Assembly: GCF_900187185.1 (NCBI RefSeq)
Contig: NZ_LT906465.1
Coordinates: forward strand, 1,798,001 to 1,862,000
Direction: 5' to 3'
DNA length: 64,000 nucleotides
DNA from: Chryseobacterium taklimakanense
GTDB taxonomy: Bacteria; Bacteroidota; Bacteroidia; Flavobacteriales; Weeksellaceae
Shown: piece by piece, positions 33,254 through 40,532 of the stretch
Numbering within the stretch: position 1 is the first letter of the stretch
Layout of the letters: each line of letters opens with the position of its first letter
The notes under the pieces: generated by a model
Seen by the model: only the letters and a program-made list of their open reading frames with translations
What the model was told of the DNA's origin: nothing
The model's database searches: none
Made by a program: the position numbers and the translations under genes

Positions 33254-34498
33254 TTAAATTAAGAAATGCGAAAGCGTGTAGATCAGCAACCCGACCAGGC
33301 CGCCCACCAAAGTCCCGTTTACACGTATAAACTGTAAATCTTTTCCAACCTCAAGTTCCAGTTTGTTGGAAAGTTCCTTGCCTTCCCAGTTGCCCACGGT
33401 TGAAGAGATCAGATCACCGAACTGGTGTGTGTTTTTCAGGATGTATTTATAAGCCGTGAAGCGGATCCAGTGATCGATTTTGTGCTGAAGTTTTTCGTCA
33501 GTTTGTAAGTTGTGAGAGAGTTCAATGATGTTTTTTCTGATATAATTTTTTAGGGCGGAATTTTCTGTTTCAAGTTCTTTAATCAAAGATTTTTTAATTG
33601 AATTCCAGATGTCCTGCGCGTACTGCTGTATTTTTTCTTCGTTCAGGAAACTGTCTTTTATGGATTGAAATTCATCCTGCCATTTTTCATTTGCCTTTAA
33701 ATCCTCGGAGAATACCATCAGTTTACCAGTAATTTCCTGTCGAAGTGAATGTTCTGCATCATTTTCTACTTCCTCAAAATATTTGGAAAGCCCGGATGTA
33801 ATCTTATCCGCAATCGCATCGTCTACAAACTTCGGAATCAGGGCGAAGCTTTCTCTTTTCACCCGTTCACGCACCATCTCCTGATTGTTCAGCACATAAT
33901 CTTTAATTTGTTTTGAAAGTGAAGTCACCAGCCGCTGGTGGTCATTTTTTTCAAGAATATACTGAAGCCCGCTGCCAACAATCTGGTTGATTTTCCAGTC
34001 ATGCGACATTTCTTTAGCCTTTCCTGAAATAAAGTTTACGACGCTTTTGTCTTCAAGTTTATTTAAAATATCAAGAACGATAACTGATGTTTCTGATATC
34101 AAGAGTTCCTGATTGCGTTCTTTTGAAAGCCATTCGCCCACAAAATTCGACACCTTTAATTTTAAAATATAGGGCCTTATGTTTTGCGGTGAAAGGAAAT
34201 TCCCGACCACGAAACTCCCAAGATTGTCGCCAATCTGATCTTTTTTGTTCTGAATTAAATTGGTATGAGGAATTTTCAAACCCAATGGATGGTGAAAAAG
34301 CGCCGTAACTGCGAACCAGTCTGCCAGCGCACCAACCATAGCTGCCTCCGAAAACGCACGAACATACCCGATCCAGTGCGAATTATCAGATTTCTGAAGA
34401 ATGGTCGTTATAATAAAAACCGTCGCCATCAGAACAAAAAGCCCGGTGGCAAATGCTTTGTATTTACGGAGTTGTCTGCGTTTTTCTTGGTCGGTCAT
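33254..34498 (-). CDS. DUF445 family protein
   Basis: 414 residues. N-terminal membrane helix near 15-32, then the DUF445 hallmark GYVRAFSEAAMVGALADWFAVTALFHHPLGLKIPHTNLI (landmarks at 44-85), long helical stretches with SVVNFISGKAKEM, RESFALIPKFVDDAI and EVGKDLQFIRVNGTLVGGLVGLLIYTL, with a second membrane helix at the C-terminus. The YheB/YjiN-type family is of unknown function. A reverse-strand TAAATTTG lies just upstream (34505-34512), close enough that the transcript may be nearly leaderless. Confidence 0.82.
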   Translation of the reverse strand: MTDQEKRRQLRKYKAFATGLFVLMATVFIITTILQKSDNSHWIGYVRAFSEAAMVGALADWFAVTALFHHPLGLKIPHTNLIQNKKDQIGDNLGSFVVGNFLSPQNIRPYILKLKVSNFVGEWLSKERNQELLISETSVIVLDILNKLEDKSVVNFISGKAKEMSHDWKINQIVGSGLQYILEKNDHQRLVTSLSKQIKDYVLNNQEMVRERVKRESFALIPKFVDDAIADKITSGLSKYFEEVENDAEHSLRQEITGKLMVFSEDLKANEKWQDEFQSIKDSFLNEEKIQQYAQDIWNSIKKSLIKELETENSALKNYIRKNIIELSHNLQTDEKLQHKIDHWIRFTAYKYILKNTHQFGDLISSTVGNWEGKELSNKLELEVGKDLQFIRVNGTLVGGLVGLLIYTLSHFLI

Positions 34499-34652
34499 TT
34501 AAAACAAATTTAGTAAATTTATAAGCCACAAAAGGGAGAAAAGTTTTTTGGTTATTTTTAAGCGAACAAAAACAGATCTTCGATGTGAACTTTGTGTTCT
34601 CTTGTCACAATGGTTAATTACCTTGTTCTTTTGTAACTTTTGTGGTTATATT

Positions 34653-35177
34653 ATGAAGCTTTTATATCTCATATTCACGTTCATTTTTCTGCAAGCATGC
34701 TCGCAGGCCAATCAACCTATAAAATCAACTGCAATGGAAAATCAATCAGCAAAAAACAATCCATATTTCTCCAGAACTGATACGGCAAAAGTAAATATCT
34801 CCGATGATGAGTGGAAAAAAATCCTTTCGCCGGAACTTTACGATATTGCGAGAAACGCCGCAACGGAACGGCCCCATACCGGAAAGTACAACGAATTCGA
34901 TCAGGTTGGTGAGTATTATTGTGCCGCCTGCGGAAACCATTTGTTCAAAAGTGACCAAAAATTCGCCTCCACCTGTGGTTGGCCAAGTTTTTTTGAAGCG
35001 GATAAAAACGGCGTGGCGTACAAACGCGATTCATCCTATGGGATGGAAAGGATAGAAGTGGTCTGCAAAAGATGCGATTCCCACCTCGGGCATGTGTTCA
35101 ATGATGGCCCAGCGCCAACAGGAATGCGGTACTGCATGAACTCAGTAAGCCTGGATTTTGTTCCGGAAAAGAAATAA
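34653..35177 (+). CDS. msrB: Peptide-methionine (R)-S-oxide reductase MsrB, lipoprotein form
   Basis: 174 residues from the ATG at 34653; an upstream in-frame start at 34548 is unlikely because only the 34653 start gives a signal sequence. MKLLYLIFTFIFLQACS has a lipobox (LQAC), so the enzyme is probably tethered to the periplasmic side of an outer or inner membrane. MsrB domain: ISDDEWKKILSPELYDIAR, the structural zinc cysteines CAAC and CKRC, GWPSFFEA, HLGHVFNDGP and the catalytic Cys in RYCMNS. It repairs methionine-R-sulfoxide; an exported form would protect envelope proteins. Confidence 0.92.
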   Translation: MKLLYLIFTFIFLQACSQANQPIKSTAMENQSAKNNPYFSRTDTAKVNISDDEWKKILSPELYDIARNAATERPHTGKYNEFDQVGEYYCAACGNHLFKSDQKFASTCGWPSFFEADKNGVAYKRDSSYGMERIEVVCKRCDSHLGHVFNDGPAPTGMRYCMNSVSLDFVPEKK

Positions 35178-35268
35178 TTTCCCTATAAAATATTTCACTT
35201 TAAAAGTTAAAGTATTATAAAATTGAGTTAAAGTTTTTCATTTTAACCATCTGATATTTATGTTTTTA

Positions 35269-35276
35269 TAAATTTG
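35269..35276 (+). promoter_or_regulatory. -7 box of the L,D-transpeptidase gene
   Basis: TAAATTTG followed by CACC, 33 bp upstream of the ATG. Confidence 0.6.
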
Positions 35277-35308
35277 CACCCGGATTTAAGTTAACATAAT
35301 ATATTTAG

Positions 35309-36067
35309 ATGAAGAAATTAGTTTTAGCTCTTACGGTTACGTTTGCTGTCGCCACCTCATATATATCATCCGACAGAGTTGTGAATTCTGAAGCAGTAAC
35401 TGCCGATACTTTAGCGGCACCCGTAAGAATCAACAATGCAAAACCCATCGAGACCAAAATGCTTTCTGCAGCTGAGAGATTATACCAGGATATTGATTTC
35501 TCATCAGGAACAAAATTGAGTTTTGATGTATTTGAAAAAGCATTAAAAGGTTTTAACAATCTGAAGAAAGCCGGTGAAATCAGTGATTCTGCGAACCTTT
35601 TGACCGTTTGCGATTTCTCACTTTCTTCCAATACGAAAAGGCTTTGGGTGATTGATACTGAGACTGGTAAAATCCTTTTCAATTCTTTGGTTGCTCATGG
35701 CAAAAATACCGGCGAAGAATACGCAACTAACTTTTCCAACAGAGAAAATTCTTTGCAGAGCAGTATGGGATTTTATGTGACCGATGCAACCTATGAAGGC
35801 GAAAATGGATATTCATTAAGGCTTTTGGGAAAAGATAAAGGCTATAATGATGCAGCATTGCAAAGAGCAGTAGTTATGCACGGCGCTGATTATGTGAGTG
35901 AGGCTTTTGCGGCTCAGCACAAAAGAATCGGCAGAAGCTGGGGTTGCCCTGCGGTACCGAGAAATCTGGCTGCACCGATCATCAACACCATTAAGGGACA
36001 AAATGTTCTTTTTATATATTATCCGGATCAGGGTTATTTGAGTTCCTCGAAGTGGTTAAATTCATAA
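35309..36067 (+). CDS. Murein L,D-transpeptidase catalytic domain protein
   Basis: 252 residues. A signal peptide covers roughly residues 1-20. The catalytic motif is visible at 190-216: MHGADYV with His191, then GRSWGCPAVP with the nucleophile Cys213. Upstream, LWVIDTETGKILFNSLVAHGKNTG is the standard strand pair of these domains (PF13645-type). It is predicted to act in the periplasm on peptidoglycan stem peptides, either cross-linking or attaching proteins. Own promoter and strong terminator, so monocistronic. Confidence 0.88.
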   Translation: MKKLVLALTVTFAVATSYISSDRVVNSEAVTADTLAAPVRINNAKPIETKMLSAAERLYQDIDFSSGTKLSFDVFEKALKGFNNLKKAGEISDSANLLTVCDFSLSSNTKRLWVIDTETGKILFNSLVAHGKNTGEEYATNFSNRENSLQSSMGFYVTDATYEGENGYSLRLLGKDKGYNDAALQRAVVMHGADYVSEAFAAQHKRIGRSWGCPAVPRNLAAPIINTIKGQNVLFIYYPDQGYLSSSKWLNS

Positions 36068-36091
36068 TTATACTGTTAAATAATTGCTAAG

Positions 36092-36126
36092 AAAAGGCGT
36101 TCAAAATTTTTTTGAACGCCTTTTTG
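36092..36126 (+). terminator. Terminator after the L,D-transpeptidase gene
   Basis: AAAAGGCGTTCAAAA and TTTTGAACGCCTTTT arms (15 bp) with a very short loop and a further T. Confidence 0.92.
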
Positions 36127-36194
36127 CTTTAGTCTTTGCTGCGACTACATTCAATTTACCCTTAAAAAGTGAATCGAGCGTGTGTGGCTTTTGT

Positions 36195-38861
36195 CTAAAA
36201 TTTCAGATCTAAGCCCAGATAAACATTTGCCGTCATAACCGGAGCGTAAATCATTCCGCCGTCAAAGTAATTTCCGAACGGATTCTTGGCATCTATAATC
36301 GGATTTTTCTGCATCGTTGATGTCAGGTTCTCGCCGCCCAAATAAATTCGGGTTTTATCATTTAAATTTTTCGCAACCTGTGCATTTAAAGTGTTATACG
36401 GATCAGAATATTCCGGAAGCCTGAATTCTGCAGGATTGGAATTCAAATTAGGAAGTTTTTGCTTTCCGACTAAATTCAGTGTTGTATCAAACGTCCAGAA
36501 GCCACCTTTGTCATTTTTGGCCGTAGCGTAAGCCAGGTTTACGAAACCTCTGTGTTTTGCCATAAAAGGAATTTCACGCCTGCCGCCTTCGAAATCTGCC
36601 TGCACATCGTAGTATTTATAGGCCAGACGCACATCAAAATTCTTCGCTGGAGTCAGATCCCATTGGGTTTGGAAACTGTTAGCAAAGGATCTTCCGTCCA
36701 GATTATAGAACACCATTTTCTGTGGCGACTGGTCCAGATCCAATAAAACCTGATCTTTAAAATCTGTTCTGAAAAAATCAGCAATTACAGTGGATTTCCT
36801 TCCAAAAATTTTGAAATCCTGTTGAAGGCTCGCACCGTAGTTCCACGCGATTTCAGGTTTCAGCCCATAAATTTTCCCGCCGTTGTCTCGGATTTCAATG
36901 GCTCTGTTCGAGGCGAAATAACCTTGGCTTTCTGCAAAAACATTCGCAGTACGGAATCCTTTTCCTGCAGACAACCGTAGAATGGTTTTCGGAGTGAAAT
37001 CATATTTAAAATTCAACCTCGGTGTAAACTGCGTTCCCGCCAAATTATGAAAATCGGTTCTGGCTCCGGCGACCAAGGTGTATCTTGCACCGGTTAAGGT
37101 GTATTCAAAGAATATACCAGGCACGGTCTCGGTTCTCCTGTAGTTTAAGCTAAGATAATCTTCATCGTATTTATCATAAAGAAAACTTGCACCTGTTTTA
37201 TATTTATGATTGGTATTTCCGAAAATGCTTTCAAAAATTAAGTTCGAATATAGGGTGTTCTGCCTCCCGAAATAATTTCTTAAACCAAAGAAACTGTCCT
37301 GCTGGTGATAGGTGTATTGGTTCATCCAGCCAATACTCTGATAAGGTTTTCCTTTAAAAATATAGCCTGTTTTATTCCAAACCTGAAATCTGGAAATATC
37401 GATACCAACACCATAAGCAGGTTGTTCAGACTGATCCAGCGCTTTGTTATAATTCATTTGCCCGGCATTTCTTCTGTCCTGCAACGCATTAATCCCAAAA
37501 TGCGTGCCCCAGCCGGAATGTTCCAAATCGCTGAAATTCAAAAGATAAGTTGCGTTCATTTGCGTGCCGGTCGGCTGATCCAGAAATCCGTCATCATTGG
37601 AATCTACTTTTGCAAAGGTTCCGTTCCCGTGGAACAGAATACTTTGGTTCCAATGGTCGTTTAGGGGCGAAACGTGGGTGATATTCAATTCGGTTCTGGC
37701 ATTAATGTCTCCAAAGATGTTCATTGAAGTTTCCGTTTTATCCTGATGCTTCAAAAGTTCGGTGTTAATTTGTCCGGTAATGCTTTCATAACCGTTAGTG
37801 ACGGTACTTCCTCCTTTGGTTAACTGAATTCCGCCAATCCAGCGACCCGGGATAAAATTTAATCCGTAAGCTGCAGCCAAACCTCTGATTTCCGGTAAAA
37901 GTTCTTTAGACAGAGCAGTGTATTTTTGGTCAAGGCCCAGCATTTTCAGCTGTTTGGTGCCCGTTACGGCATTGCTGTATGAAACATCAACAGTGGCATT
38001 GGTCTCAAAGCTTTCTGAAAGATTACAGCAGGCCGCTTTCAAAAGTTCTTTTCCACTGATATTAAACGTCAAACCTGCGTTTTTTCCGTCGATTGCAGTT
38101 GCGGCCTGTGCTTTCGTCACAGTCACGCCTTCAATTTGCTTATCAAAATGTTCATCGTGACTGCTGAAATCCTTTTTTGGCGCTACAGCTTCTTTACCGT
38201 CAGAATGCACATGTGGGTTGGGTTCTGTAAATTCTGTAGTCCTGTCGTAAAGGCAACATCCGGGAAGTTTTCTGTAAACCTCGTCTGGGGCTTTGAACTT
38301 TTCATTGTCGTGCCCCACATCTGCAATTTTTTTAAGGATAGCTTCGGCCGTAGTTTCAGCAGAATCGAAATCCAATGTTACTTTTTGTGTTGCTGCGTCC
38401 CAGATTGCAGTGGTTGCGCCGGCCTGTTTAGCGGTGCTTTCGATCCGGTCTTTACACATTTCGCAGTTGCCTTTCACAAAAAAGACCTTCTTCTCAGTTG
38501 GCGTAGAGGCATTTTGTTTAATGAAAGAAGGTTCGCGGTCATACAGGCAACATCCCGGAAGTTTGCTGTAAACAGCGTCGGGTGCAGTATATTTTTCGTT
38601 ATCGTGGCCGGCATCTGCGATTTTTTTCAGGATGCCATCTGCAGTTGTTTTGTTGGGATCAAATTCGACCTGTAAAGTTTGGGTTTCAGAATTCCAGACC
38701 GCTGTTTTGGCGCCATTCTTTTTGGCAGTACTTTCGATCCGGTCTTTACACATGCTGCAGTTTCCTTTTACCAGAAATGTTCCGGTAGTTTGTGCAAATA
38801 AAAAGGTTTGGAATATGAGGCTGAAGAGGACAGCCAGTCCTGTTTTCAGATTTTTTTTCAT
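36195..38861 (-). CDS. TonB-dependent receptor with two N-terminal HMA (copper-binding type) domains
   Basis: 888 residues. Signal peptide to residue 24 (LFAQ). Two tandem heavy-metal-associated domains: the first at 26-112 with Cys35/Cys38 (GNCSMCKDRIE), the second at 124-210 with Cys133/Cys136 (GNCEMCKDRIE). Each is followed by GHDNEK and a KLPGCCLYDR block (Cys104/105 and Cys202/203); the repeat period is 98 residues. A His/Asp-rich linker (HVHSD ... SSHDEHFD) joins them to the plug, which has AACCNLSESFETNA (Cys278/279) and RWIGGIQLTKG, then the barrel ending GLDLKF. Probably imports or senses copper or a similar soft metal. A Cys/His-rich small protein gene is 104 bp upstream on the same strand. 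Confidence 0.85.
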   Translation of the reverse strand: MKKNLKTGLAVLFSLIFQTFLFAQTTGTFLVKGNCSMCKDRIESTAKKNGAKTAVWNSETQTLQVEFDPNKTTADGILKKIADAGHDNEKYTAPDAVYSKLPGCCLYDREPSFIKQNASTPTEKKVFFVKGNCEMCKDRIESTAKQAGATTAIWDAATQKVTLDFDSAETTAEAILKKIADVGHDNEKFKAPDEVYRKLPGCCLYDRTTEFTEPNPHVHSDGKEAVAPKKDFSSHDEHFDKQIEGVTVTKAQAATAIDGKNAGLTFNISGKELLKAACCNLSESFETNATVDVSYSNAVTGTKQLKMLGLDQKYTALSKELLPEIRGLAAAYGLNFIPGRWIGGIQLTKGGSTVTNGYESITGQINTELLKHQDKTETSMNIFGDINARTELNITHVSPLNDHWNQSILFHGNGTFAKVDSNDDGFLDQPTGTQMNATYLLNFSDLEHSGWGTHFGINALQDRRNAGQMNYNKALDQSEQPAYGVGIDISRFQVWNKTGYIFKGKPYQSIGWMNQYTYHQQDSFFGLRNYFGRQNTLYSNLIFESIFGNTNHKYKTGASFLYDKYDEDYLSLNYRRTETVPGIFFEYTLTGARYTLVAGARTDFHNLAGTQFTPRLNFKYDFTPKTILRLSAGKGFRTANVFAESQGYFASNRAIEIRDNGGKIYGLKPEIAWNYGASLQQDFKIFGRKSTVIADFFRTDFKDQVLLDLDQSPQKMVFYNLDGRSFANSFQTQWDLTPAKNFDVRLAYKYYDVQADFEGGRREIPFMAKHRGFVNLAYATAKNDKGGFWTFDTTLNLVGKQKLPNLNSNPAEFRLPEYSDPYNTLNAQVAKNLNDKTRIYLGGENLTSTMQKNPIIDAKNPFGNYFDGGMIYAPVMTANVYLGLDLKF
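38232..38789 (-). repeat. Tandem duplication encoding the two HMA modules
   Basis: Direct repeat with a 294-bp period inside the receptor gene. It is visible in DNA as well as protein: CTTTCGATCCGGTCTTTACA occurs on the forward strand in both copies (38441 and 38733 areas). Reflects an in-gene domain duplication. Confidence 0.75.
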
Positions 38862-38965
38862 TATATTAAATAGCTTTAAATATTATTATTGATGTATTCC
38901 CTCTTTCATTGAAGAAATACACAAGTTACCTAAAGGATATACCTTTGGGTTTTAAACATAATAAA

Positions 38966-39340
38966 TTAAGCTATTTTAGGCGGTTGCCAGATTTCCTGAA
39001 GCCCTGTAGAAAAGTGGGGGCTGTTGTAGTTGAAATCAGATTTTTTATCTGTAGAAAAATTGTGAACGGTTTTCACTGTCTCCGCAGGTTCGAAAGACGG
39101 TATGAAAGATGCGTGGCAGCCGCTGCAGTGCATACAGCAGTTATCGGTGCAGCCATCGTGTGATTTGTGATTTTTCGAGCAGTCGGATTCTTTTTTTTGC
39201 TTGGAATCGTGGCAGGAACTATCCGTCTGCTCTGTATTGCAGCAATCTGATACTGATTTTTGAGCAAGGAGATTCTTATTGGGAAGTATCAACAGTCCCA
39301 AAGTAAGAAGCATCATCAAAATCGGCATTATCCTTCTCAT
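38966..39340 (-). CDS. Cys/His-rich exported small protein (HYC_CC_PP-like)
   Basis: 124 residues from the ATG at 39340. Hydrophobic signal peptide to about residue 26 (LLAQ), then a segment packed with Cys, His, Asp and Lys: SDCCNTE, SSCHDS, SDCSKNHKSHDGCTDNCCMHCSGCH. The C-terminal third lacks Cys and ends WQPPKIA. It resembles small flavobacterial proteins called HYC_CC_PP in annotation. Likely periplasmic metal binding (copper, zinc). Located directly upstream of the HMA-TonB receptor gene, and both lie between terminators, so a two-gene metal operon is likely. Confidence 0.65.
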   Translation of the reverse strand: MRRIMPILMMLLTLGLLILPNKNLLAQKSVSDCCNTEQTDSSCHDSKQKKESDCSKNHKSHDGCTDNCCMHCSGCHASFIPSFEPAETVKTVHNFSTDKKSDFNYNSPHFSTGLQEIWQPPKIA

Positions 39341-39347
39341 CACAATG

Positions 39348-39355
39348 CAAAGCTA
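39348..39355 (-). promoter_or_regulatory. -7 box of the metal operon
   Basis: Reverse-strand TAGCTTTG, matching TAnnTTTG, but only 7 bp before the ATG; the transcript would be nearly leaderless. Confidence 0.45.
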
Positions 39356-39370
39356 CAATTTTTCCTGCAA

Positions 39371-39397
39371 ACAAAAACCACCTTCATGAGGTGGTTT
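39371..39397. terminator. Bidirectional terminator between NlpC/P60 gene and metal operon
   Basis: AACCACCT and AGGTGGTT arms around TCATG, with T runs on both strands. Ends the reverse-strand NlpC/P60 transcript. Confidence 0.85.
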
Positions 39398-39421
39398 TTT
39401 TATTTTCAATTATTTAGTCAT

Positions 39422-40090
39422 TTAATTTTGAGCCAGTGAAGAGTAGTCTATGATGTCATCGTTGACGATTCTTTTTGCAAATCGGAATTTCGGACCCCAG
39501 TAAGAATCAGTAAGCGGAGAAATCATAACGCCGCGGGAAGTTGATGCGTGGATAAATTTTACTGAGCCGTTTTCATCCACATCGTGAACGATTCCTACGT
39601 GAGAGATGCGGCCACCGTTTGAGAAAAATACCAAATCACCTTTTCTCATGTCTTCTCTTGCAACTCTTTCGCCTTCCTGAGCCTGGGCTGCTGCAACTCT
39701 TGGCAAATGCATCCCCATAGTGGCTCCGAATACGGAAAGTACAAAAGCTGAACAGTCAATCCCGCTTCTTGTAGTACCGCCATATCGGTATGGTGTTCCC
39801 AAATAAGATTCAGCTTCAGCCAGCATATCGTCCATTTTCTTTTCAAAAAGAATAGTTTTCTGGATTTCAGCGCTTTTGTTTGCCTTTTCGATATTGGCCA
39901 AAGCTATATCGATTTGTTTTGCCGGTGAAATTTCTTTTTTGGCTTCAGAAAGTTTATTTGGAGTGATGGATGCCAGTTTGGCATCAGTTTTGTAGTTTGT
40001 TGGTTGAGATACAACGTAATTGCTAACGCAAGATTGTAGTGAAAATACAGATAAAATTACAGTCAGATACGATAAAACTCTTTTCTTCAT
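39422..40090 (-). CDS. NlpC/P60 family lipoprotein (C40 peptidase)
   Basis: 222 residues. Lipobox SLQSC gives the lipidated Cys at 21. Residues 30-95 are a Lys/Ala-rich linker. The NlpC/P60 domain starts near 100: YLGTPYRYGGTTRSGIDCSAFVLSVFG holds the catalytic Cys, KGDLVFFSNGGRISHVGIVHD the catalytic His, then VKFIHASTSRGV. It is a probable D,L-endopeptidase acting on peptidoglycan stem peptides from an envelope-anchored position. A near-exact copy of its start region occurs 323 bp upstream (see repeats). Confidence 0.9.
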   Translation of the reverse strand: MKKRVLSYLTVILSVFSLQSCVSNYVVSQPTNYKTDAKLASITPNKLSEAKKEISPAKQIDIALANIEKANKSAEIQKTILFEKKMDDMLAEAESYLGTPYRYGGTTRSGIDCSAFVLSVFGATMGMHLPRVAAAQAQEGERVAREDMRKGDLVFFSNGGRISHVGIVHDVDENGSVKFIHASTSRGVMISPLTDSYWGPKFRFAKRIVNDDIIDYSSLAQN

Positions 40091-40104
40091 ATATATTTGA
40101 TTTC
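40076..40104. repeat. 29-bp direct repeat, copy 1 (spans the NlpC/P60 start codon)
   Basis: Forward strand AACTCTTTTCTTC, then A, then TATATATTTGATTTC. It covers the first five codons and the 14 bp upstream of the NlpC/P60 gene. 28 of 29 bases match copy 2. Confidence 0.8.
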
Positions 40105-40398
40105 TGTGTTAAAATGCTAGTTTTTACTTTCGATTGACAAGGCAAAAGTATTTAATAGCACTAAAAGACAATGTTTTTTGAAATTTCAAAAACCTTTTTT
40201 TAACACATTTTAACATATCTAAAGGGTATGTTAAAGAAAAAAGAGCCGTAATCCCTTTATTTAGGTTTTACGGCTTTGCTTTTTATTAAGATTTTTTAAC
40301 ACTTTTTCGTTGTTATCTATTAATTATATTAACCATTCCTATAATTGTATAAAAATTTAACTTTTTTATTTTATAAATTTGTTTAGCATTTTAAGAAC

Positions 40399-40427
40399 AA
40401 CTCTTTTCTTCTTATATATTTGATTTC
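40399..40427. repeat. 29-bp direct repeat, copy 2 (start codon lost)
   Basis: Same 29 bp as 40076-40104 apart from one base. The mismatch falls in the position of the start codon, so the reverse strand reads AAG where copy 1 has ATG. After the repeat the reading frame stops within about 15 codons. Confidence 0.8.
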
Positions 40428-40481
40428 GCCCTGTAGATTAATACACTATGGGGCATTTTTTTAAAATAACTTTTTTAAAAT

Positions 40482-40507
40482 AAAAAAATCCTGCAGTGAG
40501 CAGGATT
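40482..40507 (-). terminator. Terminator after glnN
   Basis: AATCCTGC and GCAGGATT arms with a 5-nt loop; the reverse strand continues TTTTTTT. Confidence 0.88.
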
Positions 40508-40532
40508 TCTCATCATATTGAACTGATTGATT

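Larger units (their letters stand above)
40091..40532. other. AT-rich intergenic region between glnN and the NlpC/P60 gene
   Basis: 442 bp on which I find no credible gene. It contains a hairpin with AGCCGTAA/TTACGGCT arms at about 40243-40275 with T-rich sequence on both sides, the second copy of the 29-bp repeat, and the glnN terminator. TATATTTG occurs on the forward strand in both repeat copies and would match a -7 box, so a small forward RNA ending at the 40243-40275 hairpin is conceivable but unsupported. Confidence 0.5.

Noticed and set aside
38136-38675. 179-codon forward frame opposite the HMA domains
   Set aside because: Antisense of the duplicated HMA region; Cys/Phe-rich composition is a by-product of that repeat.
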